Shown: positions 17,846-26,095 of the stretch, one piece after another
How the letters are laid out: the number at the start of each line of letters is the position of its first letter
Position numbering within the stretch: position 1 is the first letter of the stretch
Assembly: GCF_019704135.1 (NCBI RefSeq)
Contig: NZ_AP024355.1
Coordinates: 3,218,001 to 3,282,000 of the forward strand
Direction: 5' to 3'
DNA from: Desulfuromonas versatilis
Lineage (GTDB): Bacteria > Desulfobacterota > Desulfuromonadia > Desulfuromonadales > NIT-T3
DNA length: 64,000 nucleotides
Position numbers and translations under genes: made by a program
Notes under the pieces: generated by a model
The model's input: the letters and a program-made list of their open reading frames with translations, nothing else
Told to the model about the DNA's origin: nothing
The model's database searches: none

Positions 17846-19309
17846 TTATTGCTTGACTTCCTTGACTATGCAGATTTTTATTTTTTTGCAAATACTTACG
17901 ATCTCAGTTGGTGCATATTTCTGAAAGTACAATAATGCAAGAACAGAAACGCATAGCGTCCCGACAATAAGCTTTGGTAAACTTTCATTTACGATCATAA
18001 CAGGAACAACAGCCGAAAAAGAGAATACACCTCCACCCAATGCTATTAAAAACTCTTTTAACGGGAATATAAGGTTGCACTGAGTTTTCAAATACTTGAT
18101 AAGAGGGACCGAACCGGCTATAAACCCGAGCCCCATTGCTATTGGCACACCAACTTCCCTCAATATTGGCAACAACACCAAATAACTCAATGAGGTTACA
18201 AATGCTGAAGTTGTATATTGTATAAACAGCCTTGATGGCAATAACAACCTCAAAGAGGCTTCTCTTGTTATTTGCCACACAAGAGATGCAATAATAGTAA
18301 AGCCAAATAAGGCCAACACTTTTCCTGCTTCTTCATATTTTGCTCCTGCGTATAGTTCTACCAATGGAGAACTAACTATAAACAACATTGTACAAATTGG
18401 GGCTATCATAAATGTGGAGACAACAAAACCTTTTTCATAATGTCGCTGCAATTCTTGATGTCCCAACGTCTTTATTTCGCCAAATTTAACTCCCAATGGA
18501 ACAACTACCGCCAATAATAACTGATAAAGGTTGTCATATAACCTTCTAACTATATGGTAATTGGCCAACCCTTCGGCCCCCAAGAACGTACCGATAAGCG
18601 GTTTATCAATTTGATCCACAAAACTCCGAACAACCTTCAACCCTAGATAACTCCTACTTTGCTTCCAAATATCGGTAAAACTATAAATTTCACGGACAAA
18701 AAGACCTTTCAAATAGTTAACCCTCAGGCATATCCCCAAAATTGTACCTACGAGATGTCCTGTTATAAAACCTTCAAGCCCATAAGAAAAAAACCCTATA
18801 ACGCAAAACAATTTTTGAGCAAAGAATGTTATTACATTTATTTTTGAGTTACTGTGAAAATATTGAAATGAGGTTTGAACATGACTGAATGTTGATGACA
18901 CCGCCATAAAAAATGAAACAACAGCCACATACTTTAGAATTTTACTATATTTATGATCTGCAAATATTAGTACTGCGATATAGTCGGAAAATAAAATAAT
19001 TACCGACGTAAATATAACCATTCCTACAGTTCTATATATTACTATACTAGTTACGAATTTTTGCAAATCAATCTTTGTTTTTGTCTCCTTTATCTCTAAA
19101 GCATTTTTAACCACCAATGTTCCCATTCCAAGCCCACCTATAATTTCTCCCCAATCCGCGAACATTGTTAAAATAGCGTAAATAGCCATTTGTTCCTTTG
19201 AAAAAACCCGAGCGAAGAAGGCTATAAATACCACTGATAAAATTGTATTGAAGCCCTGCGCTAACAAGATGCTTATAGACGACTTAACTAACCCGTCTCC
19301 TTTCTCCAT
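17846..19309 (-). CDS. Polysaccharide flippase (Wzx/RfbX-like, MOP superfamily)
   Basis: A 487-residue protein with 12-14 membrane helices. It starts MEKGDGLVKSSISILLAQGF and includes the charged motif SRSYLGLKVVRSFVDQIDKP, characteristic of the polysaccharide-transporter (PST) branch of MOP flippases, and YHIVRRLYDNLYQLLLAVVV. The predicted role is moving lipid-linked repeat units across the inner membrane before polymerisation by the Wzy-like protein 20 bp downstream. A GAGGGTG ribosome-binding site precedes the ATG. It is the first gene of the AT-rich operon; about 270 bp of intergenic DNA separates it from an IS481 remnant. Confidence 0.92.
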   Translation of the reverse strand: MEKGDGLVKSSISILLAQGFNTILSVVFIAFFARVFSKEQMAIYAILTMFADWGEIIGGLGMGTLVVKNALEIKETKTKIDLQKFVTSIVIYRTVGMVIFTSVIILFSDYIAVLIFADHKYSKILKYVAVVSFFMAVSSTFSHVQTSFQYFHSNSKINVITFFAQKLFCVIGFFSYGLEGFITGHLVGTILGICLRVNYLKGLFVREIYSFTDIWKQSRSYLGLKVVRSFVDQIDKPLIGTFLGAEGLANYHIVRRLYDNLYQLLLAVVVPLGVKFGEIKTLGHQELQRHYEKGFVVSTFMIAPICTMLFIVSSPLVELYAGAKYEEAGKVLALFGFTIIASLVWQITREASLRLLLPSRLFIQYTTSAFVTSLSYLVLLPILREVGVPIAMGLGFIAGSVPLIKYLKTQCNLIFPLKEFLIALGGGVFSFSAVVPVMIVNESLPKLIVGTLCVSVLALLYFQKYAPTEIVSICKKIKICIVKEVKQ

Positions 19310-19476
19310 CGCACACCCTCGCCCTAATTAAACGCCGCCAAGATTCGTAATTTAAAATTTACTAAATTTTTCATCCTTTGCAACATTCCAATTTTCAGGC
19401 CCCCAAAAGGAGGTCCAAGGCGCAGCAAAGATTTGGCAAAGACGGGCGAATCCCACTTATTTTGAGACTGGAAAAG

Positions 19477-20494
19477 CCTGACAATTGGCCTCAAAACGAA
19501 AAAGTGGTCATGACATCCTTGGCAGGGCAAAAACGGAGCCTTCAAAGCTTCACCCCAGCCCAGCAAAGGAGATCGTCATGACCACCAAACATAAGGAACA
19601 CGCCGCAAACTTCAGCTCAGATAAGGTGGTCGGACTGGCCATCCCTCCTTACAGCCTGCAGCATCCATCGCAGGACCCCCTCGAGGCGGCTCAGCGACTA
19701 GTTCTTCAAGGTACCAAAGTCTGCTCAAGCAGTGTCCGTGGCGTCTGGCGCCGGCACAATCTCTTGACCAAGCAAGAACGCCTGCTGCCCCTGGAAAAAT
19801 CAATGAGAGAACAAAGCCTGGAGCTTTCGGACGAGCAGATCAAGCGGCTGGAACGCCTTAGCCCCGAACTCCTGGAGCGGCACATCGAAACCAAGCACAC
19901 TGGCGACCTGGTCGCGGTTGATACCTTTCTTGTCTGCACCCTCAAAGGCGTGGGGCGTATCTACCTGCTGTCGGGGTAGTCTGTTTTTCCGTTATGCCTG
20001 GGGGCGCCTCTGCACCAGCAAACTGCCGGGTACGGTGGCCCATGTGCTCAACGAGGACGTGCTACCGCTTTTCGACCAGCACCAAGCCGCCATTGCGACG
20101 GTCCGTTCGGACAATGGCCGTGAATTCTGCGGACGCCCCGACAGGCATCCCGATGTGCCGTTCCTGCAGCTCGAAGGGATCGAACATCGCACCACCAAGG
20201 TGCGCCGGCCGCAAATCAATGGCTTCGAGGAAAGGCTGCACCGCACCTTGCTAGACGAGCACTTCCGCATCATGGGTCGCACAACTTAGTACGAGTCGCT
20301 TGAGCAGATACAGAAGGACCTGCATACCTACCTCCATCACTACAACCAGGAGCGTGCCCATCAGGGGCGCAACATGAACGGCCGGGTGCCATACCAAGCC
20401 TTCATCGACGGATTACCAAAGAGAGGGACAAAGAGCAAAAAGGCAACAAAAGAAGCTGCGTAACTCGTCACCCCGCCAGGGCGGATGTGTCAGG
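19477..20494 (+). mobile_element. Degenerate IS481-type insertion sequence
   Basis: About 1.0 kb holding a broken IS481-type transposase. Possible ends are CCTGACA at 19477-19483 and TGTCAGG at 20488-20494, an exact 7-bp inverted match at a size normal for IS481 elements. The ends are short, so the borders are tentative. It lies directly between the flippase operon and the first beta-helix protein gene. Confidence 0.55.
19578..20463 (+). pseudogene. IS481-family transposase, frameshifted and interrupted
   Basis: Starts at the ATG 19578 with an AAAGGAG ribosome-binding site. The first part contains SVRGVWRRHNLLTKQERL and TKHTGDLVAVDTFLVCTLKG followed by VGRIYLLSG and a stop near 19977. The DDE part continues in another frame: NEDVLPLFDQHQAAIATV, RSDNGREFCGRPD, then EGIEHRTTKVRRPQINGFEE. 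A TAG at 20287 interrupts it, after which YESLEQIQKDLHTYLHHYNQ and ERAHQGRN continue in frame to TAA at 20461-20463. At least one frameshift and one stop make it non-functional. The family follows from the VDTF...LKGVGRIY and QINGF motifs. Confidence 0.88.
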
Positions 20495-20567
20495 TGACAA
20501 CTATCTCTTTACAGTACACATTTACACAGGATCCCTTACAGTCCATTCTGCAATGTATTTTTTTATT

Positions 20568-21995
20568 TTATTCAAAGCAGAATTCATAGCTTATCGGGTC
20601 ATTGTACACGTCTTGGTATTTACAGTATATATACTCTTCTATATTTGTATATCCATTATTATTACTATCTGTATCTGGATCTTTTGGTATATGAAACCTT
20701 CTAAATGTAGGTTTCCTATACACCTCCGGCCATTCTATGTCTCCGTCCTTTATTCTCCACCAGTCTTTTCCGGGATTCTCAAGATTTTTAATTATGCGCA
20801 TCTCTATTGCATCTCTTTGTGATGGTCTTGCACCAGAGTTTTTAACAACATAATCAAACACATTCTCAACATTAAGGATTAGTGTATTATCCATTTCTGG
20901 CGGGCTATAAACAATGGAATCACCGCCATAATCAACGACATCTTCACCTACTAAATCGTCACCCTCAAAAATATTACTGGAAACATAGACACTATGTTTA
21001 CCTTTTGTTATCTTTTTTACCCAAATGCTAGGAATTTTTTTATTCCTTTTCCCTTTAATAAAATGATTTCCAACCACGCTCACCCTTACCGGGCCATCAT
21101 TAACCCCAAGTTCTACAAACCCCCAGACACTATCAAAACCTAAATTATTTAGAATCACCACACTGCTCTCCCGGCTCACCATTGGAACCCTCTCACTTGC
21201 GCCAGAAATTAAATTTTTCACAATACTTACTCTACTAACTTTATTTTCACCTAAAAAGTAGGAATTATTATGACTCCCTGAGCCAATTGCTATTCCTGTT
21301 CCACCGCCAAGGCTTTCGGCTATAATATTATTGCTTATAGTTATATTATAAATCGAGTCTCTATTCGTCCATACCGCCACTATTTCATCTGACGCCCACA
21401 TAAATGTGCAATGATCAACAATAACATTATATGCCCCTGATATAACCCTAAGTGAATGTGATTCTCCATCTTTTTTTCCATTTCTAACCCTTATATGTTG
21501 AATTAAAATATCATGTGTCTCTACTGTGAGCCTTCCTCCTCCGATCTGGATCCCCGGAAACGGGGCGGTTTGACCATAAATTGACATATAGGGATTTTTT
21601 ATTTCAAGATCACTTTCTAAAACAATAGACCCTCCTACTTCGAAAACCACAATACGCGCACCAGGTGAATTAATTGCATTACGCAAAGACCCTGGGCCAT
21701 TATCATTTAAATTTGTAACCTTGATTAATTTGCCACCTCTCCCTGCAAGTGAATTAGCACCAAACCCCTCAGCGCCAGGAAAAACGCTTACAGCAGAGCC
21801 CATATTTAAATTGTCACTTTTATTGTTATTTAAAAAGGTTCCGCTGACTTTAAAATACTCTTCCGATGGAGACATCCCACTTTTTTGATTTTCTTGCGCA
21901 AAGGCAATACAGTTTCCTTTCGTCACAAAAGAGGCAAACAATAAACATATCAACACCTTTAAAATTAACCTTTTGCAGATGATTTTTCTGACCAT
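20568..21995 (-). CDS. Secreted parallel beta-helix protein, pectate-lyase-like (paralogue 1)
   Basis: A 475-residue protein with an N-terminal signal segment (LKVLICLLFASFVTKGNCIA). A PL1-like right-handed beta-helix follows, starting at FPGAEGFGANSLAGRGGKLI. It includes VTNLNDNGPGSLRNAINSPG, VVFEVGGSI, GQTAPFPGIQIGGG, HSLRVISGAYNVIVDHCTFM and WASDE. The C-terminus has an EF-hand-like calcium motif DTDSNNNGYTNIEEY. The family cleaves or binds acidic polysaccharides outside the cell; the substrate is unknown. AAAGGGAGGG precedes the ATG. It is AT-rich and more divergent than paralogues 2 and 3. Its place beside the wzx/wzy cassette suggests a role in trimming or releasing the EPS (inference). 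Confidence 0.85.
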   Translation of the reverse strand: MVRKIICKRLILKVLICLLFASFVTKGNCIAFAQENQKSGMSPSEEYFKVSGTFLNNNKSDNLNMGSAVSVFPGAEGFGANSLAGRGGKLIKVTNLNDNGPGSLRNAINSPGARIVVFEVGGSIVLESDLEIKNPYMSIYGQTAPFPGIQIGGGRLTVETHDILIQHIRVRNGKKDGESHSLRVISGAYNVIVDHCTFMWASDEIVAVWTNRDSIYNITISNNIIAESLGGGTGIAIGSGSHNNSYFLGENKVSRVSIVKNLISGASERVPMVSRESSVVILNNLGFDSVWGFVELGVNDGPVRVSVVGNHFIKGKRNKKIPSIWVKKITKGKHSVYVSSNIFEGDDLVGEDVVDYGGDSIVYSPPEMDNTLILNVENVFDYVVKNSGARPSQRDAIEMRIIKNLENPGKDWWRIKDGDIEWPEVYRKPTFRRFHIPKDPDTDSNNNGYTNIEEYIYCKYQDVYNDPISYEFCFE

Positions 21996-22201
21996 AGTCC
22001 CTCCCTTTTAAAAATGGCACTGCAGCTCCACATTTTTCCACAACAATAGGCCAAAAAATTTCAACTTAATTCAGATAGTTACACCTGCCATAGCCGATAC
22101 CACAAAAAACTCACATCCCCCCAGCAGCATTGATTTTCTTTTAATTCCCACTCAAATATTAGCACTGTCAAATTGTTTTTCAATCTTCGCGGAGTGCAGA
22201 T

Positions 22202-22417
22202 TTAAGTTCCAAGTTCACCACTTTTGGTCTCATCGAAGACCTCCTGGGGCGTCAGGTAACCGAGGAATTTTCCTGGTCTGCTGTTCCACCGACTGACAGC
22301 CATTTGCAACGCCTTAGCTGAGAGGCCCTTGAAGTTGGGTCGCCTGGAAAAATAGAAGCTCAACAAACCATTGGTTTTTTGGTTCGCCCCCGCTACCAAA
22401 TTGTTTATGGTCTGCAA
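22202..22417 (-). pseudogene. C-terminal fragment of an IS30-family transposase
   Basis: The minus-strand frame reads NGLLSFYFSRRPNFKGLS and AVSRWNSRPGKFLGYLTPQE followed by VFDE. These match the conserved C-terminal end of IS30 transposases (NGLIRQYFPKGTDF, LNNRPRKCLGY-TP-EVF). Only about 70 residues remain and no upstream part is recognisable. Confidence 0.8.
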
Positions 22418-22483
22418 TATAAACCGAGAGCCTGGCGTCGCTCTTCAGATCTTTGAACTGACTGAATTCTTTACCGTTGCCTA

Positions 22484-23767
22484 GGAGGTTGTTGAAAAAC
22501 TAATTTACCCAAACCCTTGACATTGCGAAGTTTGCCAACTTGGCCTTGCTATGATTTCGCGCATAAACAATTGAATTTACACAAGAAACGTTATGCGCGG
22601 CAAAGACCAGAATTTACAGGCCATGTCGATAAGACGCTCAACGATCTGGCTCCGTTGCTTCGGGATATGCATTCCCACACCGGCCGCCCCTCGACTCCGC
22701 CGGAGCAGTTGCTACGTGCATCTCTTTTGCAAGTGCTCTACTCCATCCGCAGCGAGAGGATGCTGGTCGAACAATTGGATTACAACCTGTTGTTTCGCTG
22801 GTTCGTCGGGCTGTCCATGGGCGATAAGGCCTGGAATCATCCGACCTTTTCAAAAAACCGGGACCGGCTGATGCAATTCGAGGTCGCGACCGTGTTCTTC
22901 TAGGCGACCAAGGCGCTTGCCGAGTGCGCCGGCCTGATGTCGAAAGGGCACTTCACAGTGGATGGCACCCTAATCGAGGCATGGCATCGATGAAGAGCTA
23001 CCGCCCCAATGACGACCAGGACCAGGACCCACCAGCACCCGGTGGCCGCAATCCGGATGTCGACTTCAAAGGGCAGCAGCCTAAAAACGATACCCATCAG
23101 TCCACCACCGACCCGGATGCCCGTTTACCTAAGAAGGGCAAAGGCAAGGAATCGAAGCATTGCTTCTGGGCCATGCCCTGATGGAGAACCGTAACGGTCT
23201 GGTGGTCGGCAGTCGTTTGCTCCTGGCCAATGGCACCGCGGAATGGGCGGCCGCCCTGGAAATGGTCGGGGAACTGCCCGGGGCTCACCGGGTCACGATT
23301 GGAGCCGACAAGGGTTACGATGCTCCGGTATTCGTCTAGGGGCTGGAAAATCTCCTTGCAACACCGCATGTGGCGCCAAAGGACAAGGGGACCACCATAG
23401 ACAAACGCACCACGCGCCATGAGGGCTACCGGATCAGCCAGCGGGTGCGCAAACGTGTCGAGGAGATTTTCGGCTGGCTCAAAACCACGGGTGGCTTGCG
23501 CTAGACACGACACCGGGGGCTGGAAAAAAGCGGTTGGATGTTCGAATTCTAAATATTAACCTACAATCTGGTACAGATGCGTAATCTGATCTGGTCGATA
23601 TAGAGAAGATGCCCATAACAAACCAGCCCCAGACAGAATAGCCGCTGCAAAAAGCCCTTAGTCGGGGCCAGAAAAGCAACAACCAAAGAAACAACAGATT
23701 TTCAAATATCCAAAAAATATTTTCCGGGAGCGTCAGAGCGATTCCCGGTTTGTTTTTCAACGGCCTG
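22484..23767 (+). mobile_element. Degenerate IS5-type insertion sequence with terminal inverted repeats
   Basis: A 1.28-kb element. The left end has GTTGAAAAAC at 22491-22500 and the right end GTTTTTCAAC at 23752-23761, an exact 10-bp inverted repeat within longer imperfect ends (AGGTTGTTGAAAAAC versus AGGCCGTTGAAAAAC). The transposase inside is broken. It abuts the IS30 fragment. Confidence 0.75.
22593..23603 (+). pseudogene. IS5-type transposase, multiply disrupted
   Basis: Begins MRGKDQNLQAM at 22593, then the frame shifts to HVDKTLNDLAPLLRDMHS, GRPSTPPEQLLRASLLQVLY, SIRSERMLVEQLDYNLLFRW and NHPTFSKNRDRL, with a stop at about 22901. Later pieces in other frames are HFTVDGTLIEAW, MKSYRPNDDQD, STTDPDARLPKKGKGKESKH, MENRNGLVVGSRLLLANGTA, VTIGADKGYDAPVFV and VEEIFGWLKTTGGLR. 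The order and motifs match IS5-type DDE transposases end to end. Several frameshifts and in-frame stops show long decay. Confidence 0.9.
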
Positions 23768-23860
23768 TTTGAAGTCGTCTTGGAGTTTTATTTACGCCAC
23801 CCAGGCTCATTTGGGCCTGACCCTTCCCATATACAGAGAACGTCCAAGAACATCATCAAT

Positions 23861-23889
23861 AAGAAAACCCCGCCTCGTGAGAAGCGGGG
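23861..23889 (-). terminator. Intrinsic terminator-like hairpin (minus strand)
   Basis: CCCCGC (23868-23873) and GCGGGG (23884-23889) form a stem with a 10-nt loop. On the minus strand it is followed by TTTTCTT. It lies between the IS5 and IS3 remnants and would stop transcription coming leftwards from the beta-helix gene at 24449. Confidence 0.5.
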
Positions 23890-23986
23890 CTTGTCAGTAA
23901 TCTGAGCCAACCAGGTTCTTTGTTATTCTTTCGCCCATCGCATAGCGAATGACCTCTTCGGCGAAGTCGTTCTAATGGGCTGCGAG

Positions 23987-24430
23987 CTACAGCCAACTTT
24001 CGGAGGTCAGCATGTTGCGGATGTCGGTTAGCCAGCCCCGATTGGGAGCCTCGACCTCAAAGTTCTGTTCCGGAAAATTTTCGGCGACCAGCAGGGTATG
24101 TTTGAATTTCGTTGTTGCCTTGAATTTCTTTACCTTCTTGCAGCGAATACCATATCCCTTGCGGATGCACTTGTTCCGGAGAATTCCGACTTTTACACCA
24201 TGCACGGCGGGATCGGCCTGTAATCGTTCCTAGCCATAGAACTCCCGGTTTGTCTTGTGAGCCGCCTTGATCATGATAAAAAGCCGTTTTTCCTCCTTCT
24301 AACGTGTCGGATCTGGGCTTTTCAGCCAGGAGTTGTAACCGCTTGCCGAAACATCCAGAGTCAGGTAGAGCAAGGGCATTTGGAAATCAGATCGAAGCTT
24401 TTTGATCACCACATACCGGCCAGCGACTCC
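23987..24430 (-). pseudogene. IS3-family transposase (OrfB) fragment
   Basis: The minus-strand translation gives LYLTLDVSASGYNSWLKSPD, a stop, KAAHKTNREFYG, a stop, then IRKGYGIRCKKVKKFKATTK, VAENFPEQNFEVEAPNRGWL and TDIRNMLTSESWL. This is the order of an IS3 OrfB from the HTH/linker region into the first part of the rve domain (APN-xW-TDI). Internal stops and missing ends show a dead fragment. It sits directly downstream of beta-helix paralogue 2. Confidence 0.8.
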
Positions 24431-24448
24431 TTGGCATAAGATTATTGA

Positions 24449-25843
24449 TCACATCCGCCCTTCAGCTTCCAATGCAAGCTCATAAAGCACTTCCTCGATA
24501 TTAGTGTAGCCGTTGCCGTCATCATCACCATTTGGATCATATGGGATAAACGAATCAAAACTTCTACTCGTCGGATAATTGTACTCCGCAGGCCACCCGC
24601 CTGCCTCGGACACGGAGAACTTAAACCCTCCCACTTCTCGCTCAACTTCGTTTATCAGCCTAACTTCAGCTGAGTCCCTCTCTGCGGGCCGAGCTCCAAC
24701 GTTTTTCAGAACATATGCCTTGACTTGGCTCGCCGCGATTAGTTTCGTATCATCTTTAATGGGGGGACTGTTTACAACAGACCCACCGTCATAATCGGTA
24801 AATGTCGCAGGGATAACACCACTTCCGCTCGTCACGTTATCACTTACGTAAACCTGATGCTTGCCACTGGAAATATCCATCGTCCAAATACTCGGCGAAT
24901 TTTGATTCCTATTTCCAGTAACAAAATGATTTCCGACGACAGTGGCCTTTACCGGGCCGTTGTTTACTCCTAGCTCAACAAAACCCCATTCACTATAATA
25001 TCCAAGGTTATTTGCAATCATAACATTGCAATCTCTACTAACCATCGGAAAACGTTCGACACTGTTGGCATAGAGATTCTTAATAACGCTAACCTTATCT
25101 ACAATATTTGCACCAAGGCTATAGTTATTAAGAGAAGTACCTGCACCGATGGCCGTCCCCTTACCACTGCCTCCAATTCCTTCGGCAATTATATTGTTGC
25201 TCAAAGTAACATTATAAATGGGCTTATCGTTTGTCCAAATGGATGCAACTTCATCTGACGCCCACATAAAAGTACAATGGTCGATTACAACATTATAAGA
25301 CCCAGATATTACACGGAGAGAGTGGGAAGCCCCATCGGCAATCCCATTCCTGGACCGGATATGCTGAATAAGAACATCGTGGGACTGGACCGTAACCCTG
25401 GCTCCAGTCACTTGGACACCGGGAAATGGTGCAGTTTGACCCGCAATAGTGATAAAGGGGTTGCGAATTTCCAGATCACTACGAAGAGCGATCCTGCCCC
25501 CCACCTCAAAGACGACAATGCGTGGGCCTGAAGCTTCGATTGCCGCGCGCAGCGAACCGGCGCCACTGTCGTTCAAGTTTGTCACTTTGATGATTTTACC
25601 ACCCCGTCCCGCAGGGCTTTCCGTCCCAAAACCTTCCGCTCCCGGGAATGCCCTCAGGTCGGCTAAAATACGAGGCGGCGCTAAAGATGTTGACGCATCA
25701 TCCCCAAAACTAGCATCGGCCTCATCCGAATATTCACCTACTGAAAATCCACCAGTCGGGCCATCATCATAATCCTCACCGGTTCCACCCCCACACCCTG
25801 AAACAATCAACCACAGCGCTATGACAAACAGTATTTTCTTCAT
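24449..25843 (-). CDS. Beta-helix (pectate-lyase-like) lipoprotein (paralogue 2)
   Basis: A 464-residue protein. The lipobox LIVSGCGGG after MKKILFVIALW predicts a lipid-anchored protein. A short acidic linker (DYDDGPTGG, EYSDEADASFGDD) leads to the catalytic beta-helix from FPGAEGFGTESPAGRGGKII through VTNLNDSGAGSLRAAIEASG, GQTAPFPGVQVTGARV and HSLRVISGSYNVVIDHCTFM. It ends with the calcium-type motif DPNGDDDGNGYTNIEEVLY. The module is 99.6% identical in DNA to the C-terminal part of the gene at 26096-28960. AAAAGGAGATGG precedes the ATG and a sigma-54-like site lies 78 bp upstream. Substrate unknown; likely acts on the cell's own or foreign acidic EPS. Confidence 0.87.
   Translation of the reverse strand: MKKILFVIALWLIVSGCGGGTGEDYDDGPTGGFSVGEYSDEADASFGDDASTSLAPPRILADLRAFPGAEGFGTESPAGRGGKIIKVTNLNDSGAGSLRAAIEASGPRIVVFEVGGRIALRSDLEIRNPFITIAGQTAPFPGVQVTGARVTVQSHDVLIQHIRSRNGIADGASHSLRVISGSYNVVIDHCTFMWASDEVASIWTNDKPIYNVTLSNNIIAEGIGGSGKGTAIGAGTSLNNYSLGANIVDKVSVIKNLYANSVERFPMVSRDCNVMIANNLGYYSEWGFVELGVNNGPVKATVVGNHFVTGNRNQNSPSIWTMDISSGKHQVYVSDNVTSGSGVIPATFTDYDGGSVVNSPPIKDDTKLIAASQVKAYVLKNVGARPAERDSAEVRLINEVEREVGGFKFSVSEAGGWPAEYNYPTSRSFDSFIPYDPNGDDDGNGYTNIEEVLYELALEAEGRM
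24484..25652 (-). repeat. Long direct repeat, copy 1 (1,169 bp)
   Basis: Compared base by base with 26131-27299 at a constant offset of 1,647 bp, I see only five differences (24497, 24618, 24752, 25360, 25482) and no indels. The repeat covers the whole beta-helix module and stops sharply at the codons for its first residues (AFPGAEGFG). Confidence 0.95.
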
Positions 25844-25920
25844 TTCACCATCTCCTTTTCATACTTGATAAGCTTCCTACTACTGTTTCAACTTCCATCA
25901 ATCTTAACGACTTTATTTTC

Positions 25921-25937
25921 AAGCAACAGGCATGCCA
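25921..25937 (-). promoter_or_regulatory. Sigma-54-type promoter upstream of beta-helix lipoprotein gene
   Basis: The minus strand reads TGGCATG-CCTG-TTGCTT, one mismatch from the consensus TGGCACG-N4-TTGCW with exact -24/-12 spacing. It lies 78 nt before the start codon. Sigma-54 promoters normally need an activator protein; none is seen beside it. Confidence 0.65.
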
Positions 25938-26031
25938 CTACATAATACACTTTTCAGGCTAATTCATTTGTGCCTAACATCTTCATTGCAACTTACAGTC
26001 CAATATTTCAACATACAAAACAGGTTTTTTT

Positions 26032-26062
26032 AAAAAAAAGCCCCCTCAAACTTCAAGGGGGC
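26032..26062 (-). terminator. Strong intrinsic terminator after the Calx-beta/beta-helix gene
   Basis: GCCCCCT (26040-26046) pairs with AGGGGGC (26056-26062) around a 9-nt loop. On the minus strand it is followed by eight T. It lies 34 bp after the stop codon at 26096. Confidence 0.85.
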
Positions 26063-26095
26063 TTAGCAATACAATTATATTCAGTAAAAATTGGA

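Noticed and set aside
23768-23860. A CRISPR array or attachment site among the repeats of the IS-rich region
   Set aside because: No regular repeat-spacer pattern and no tRNA gene or att-like duplication; the repeats are IS ends and a terminator.
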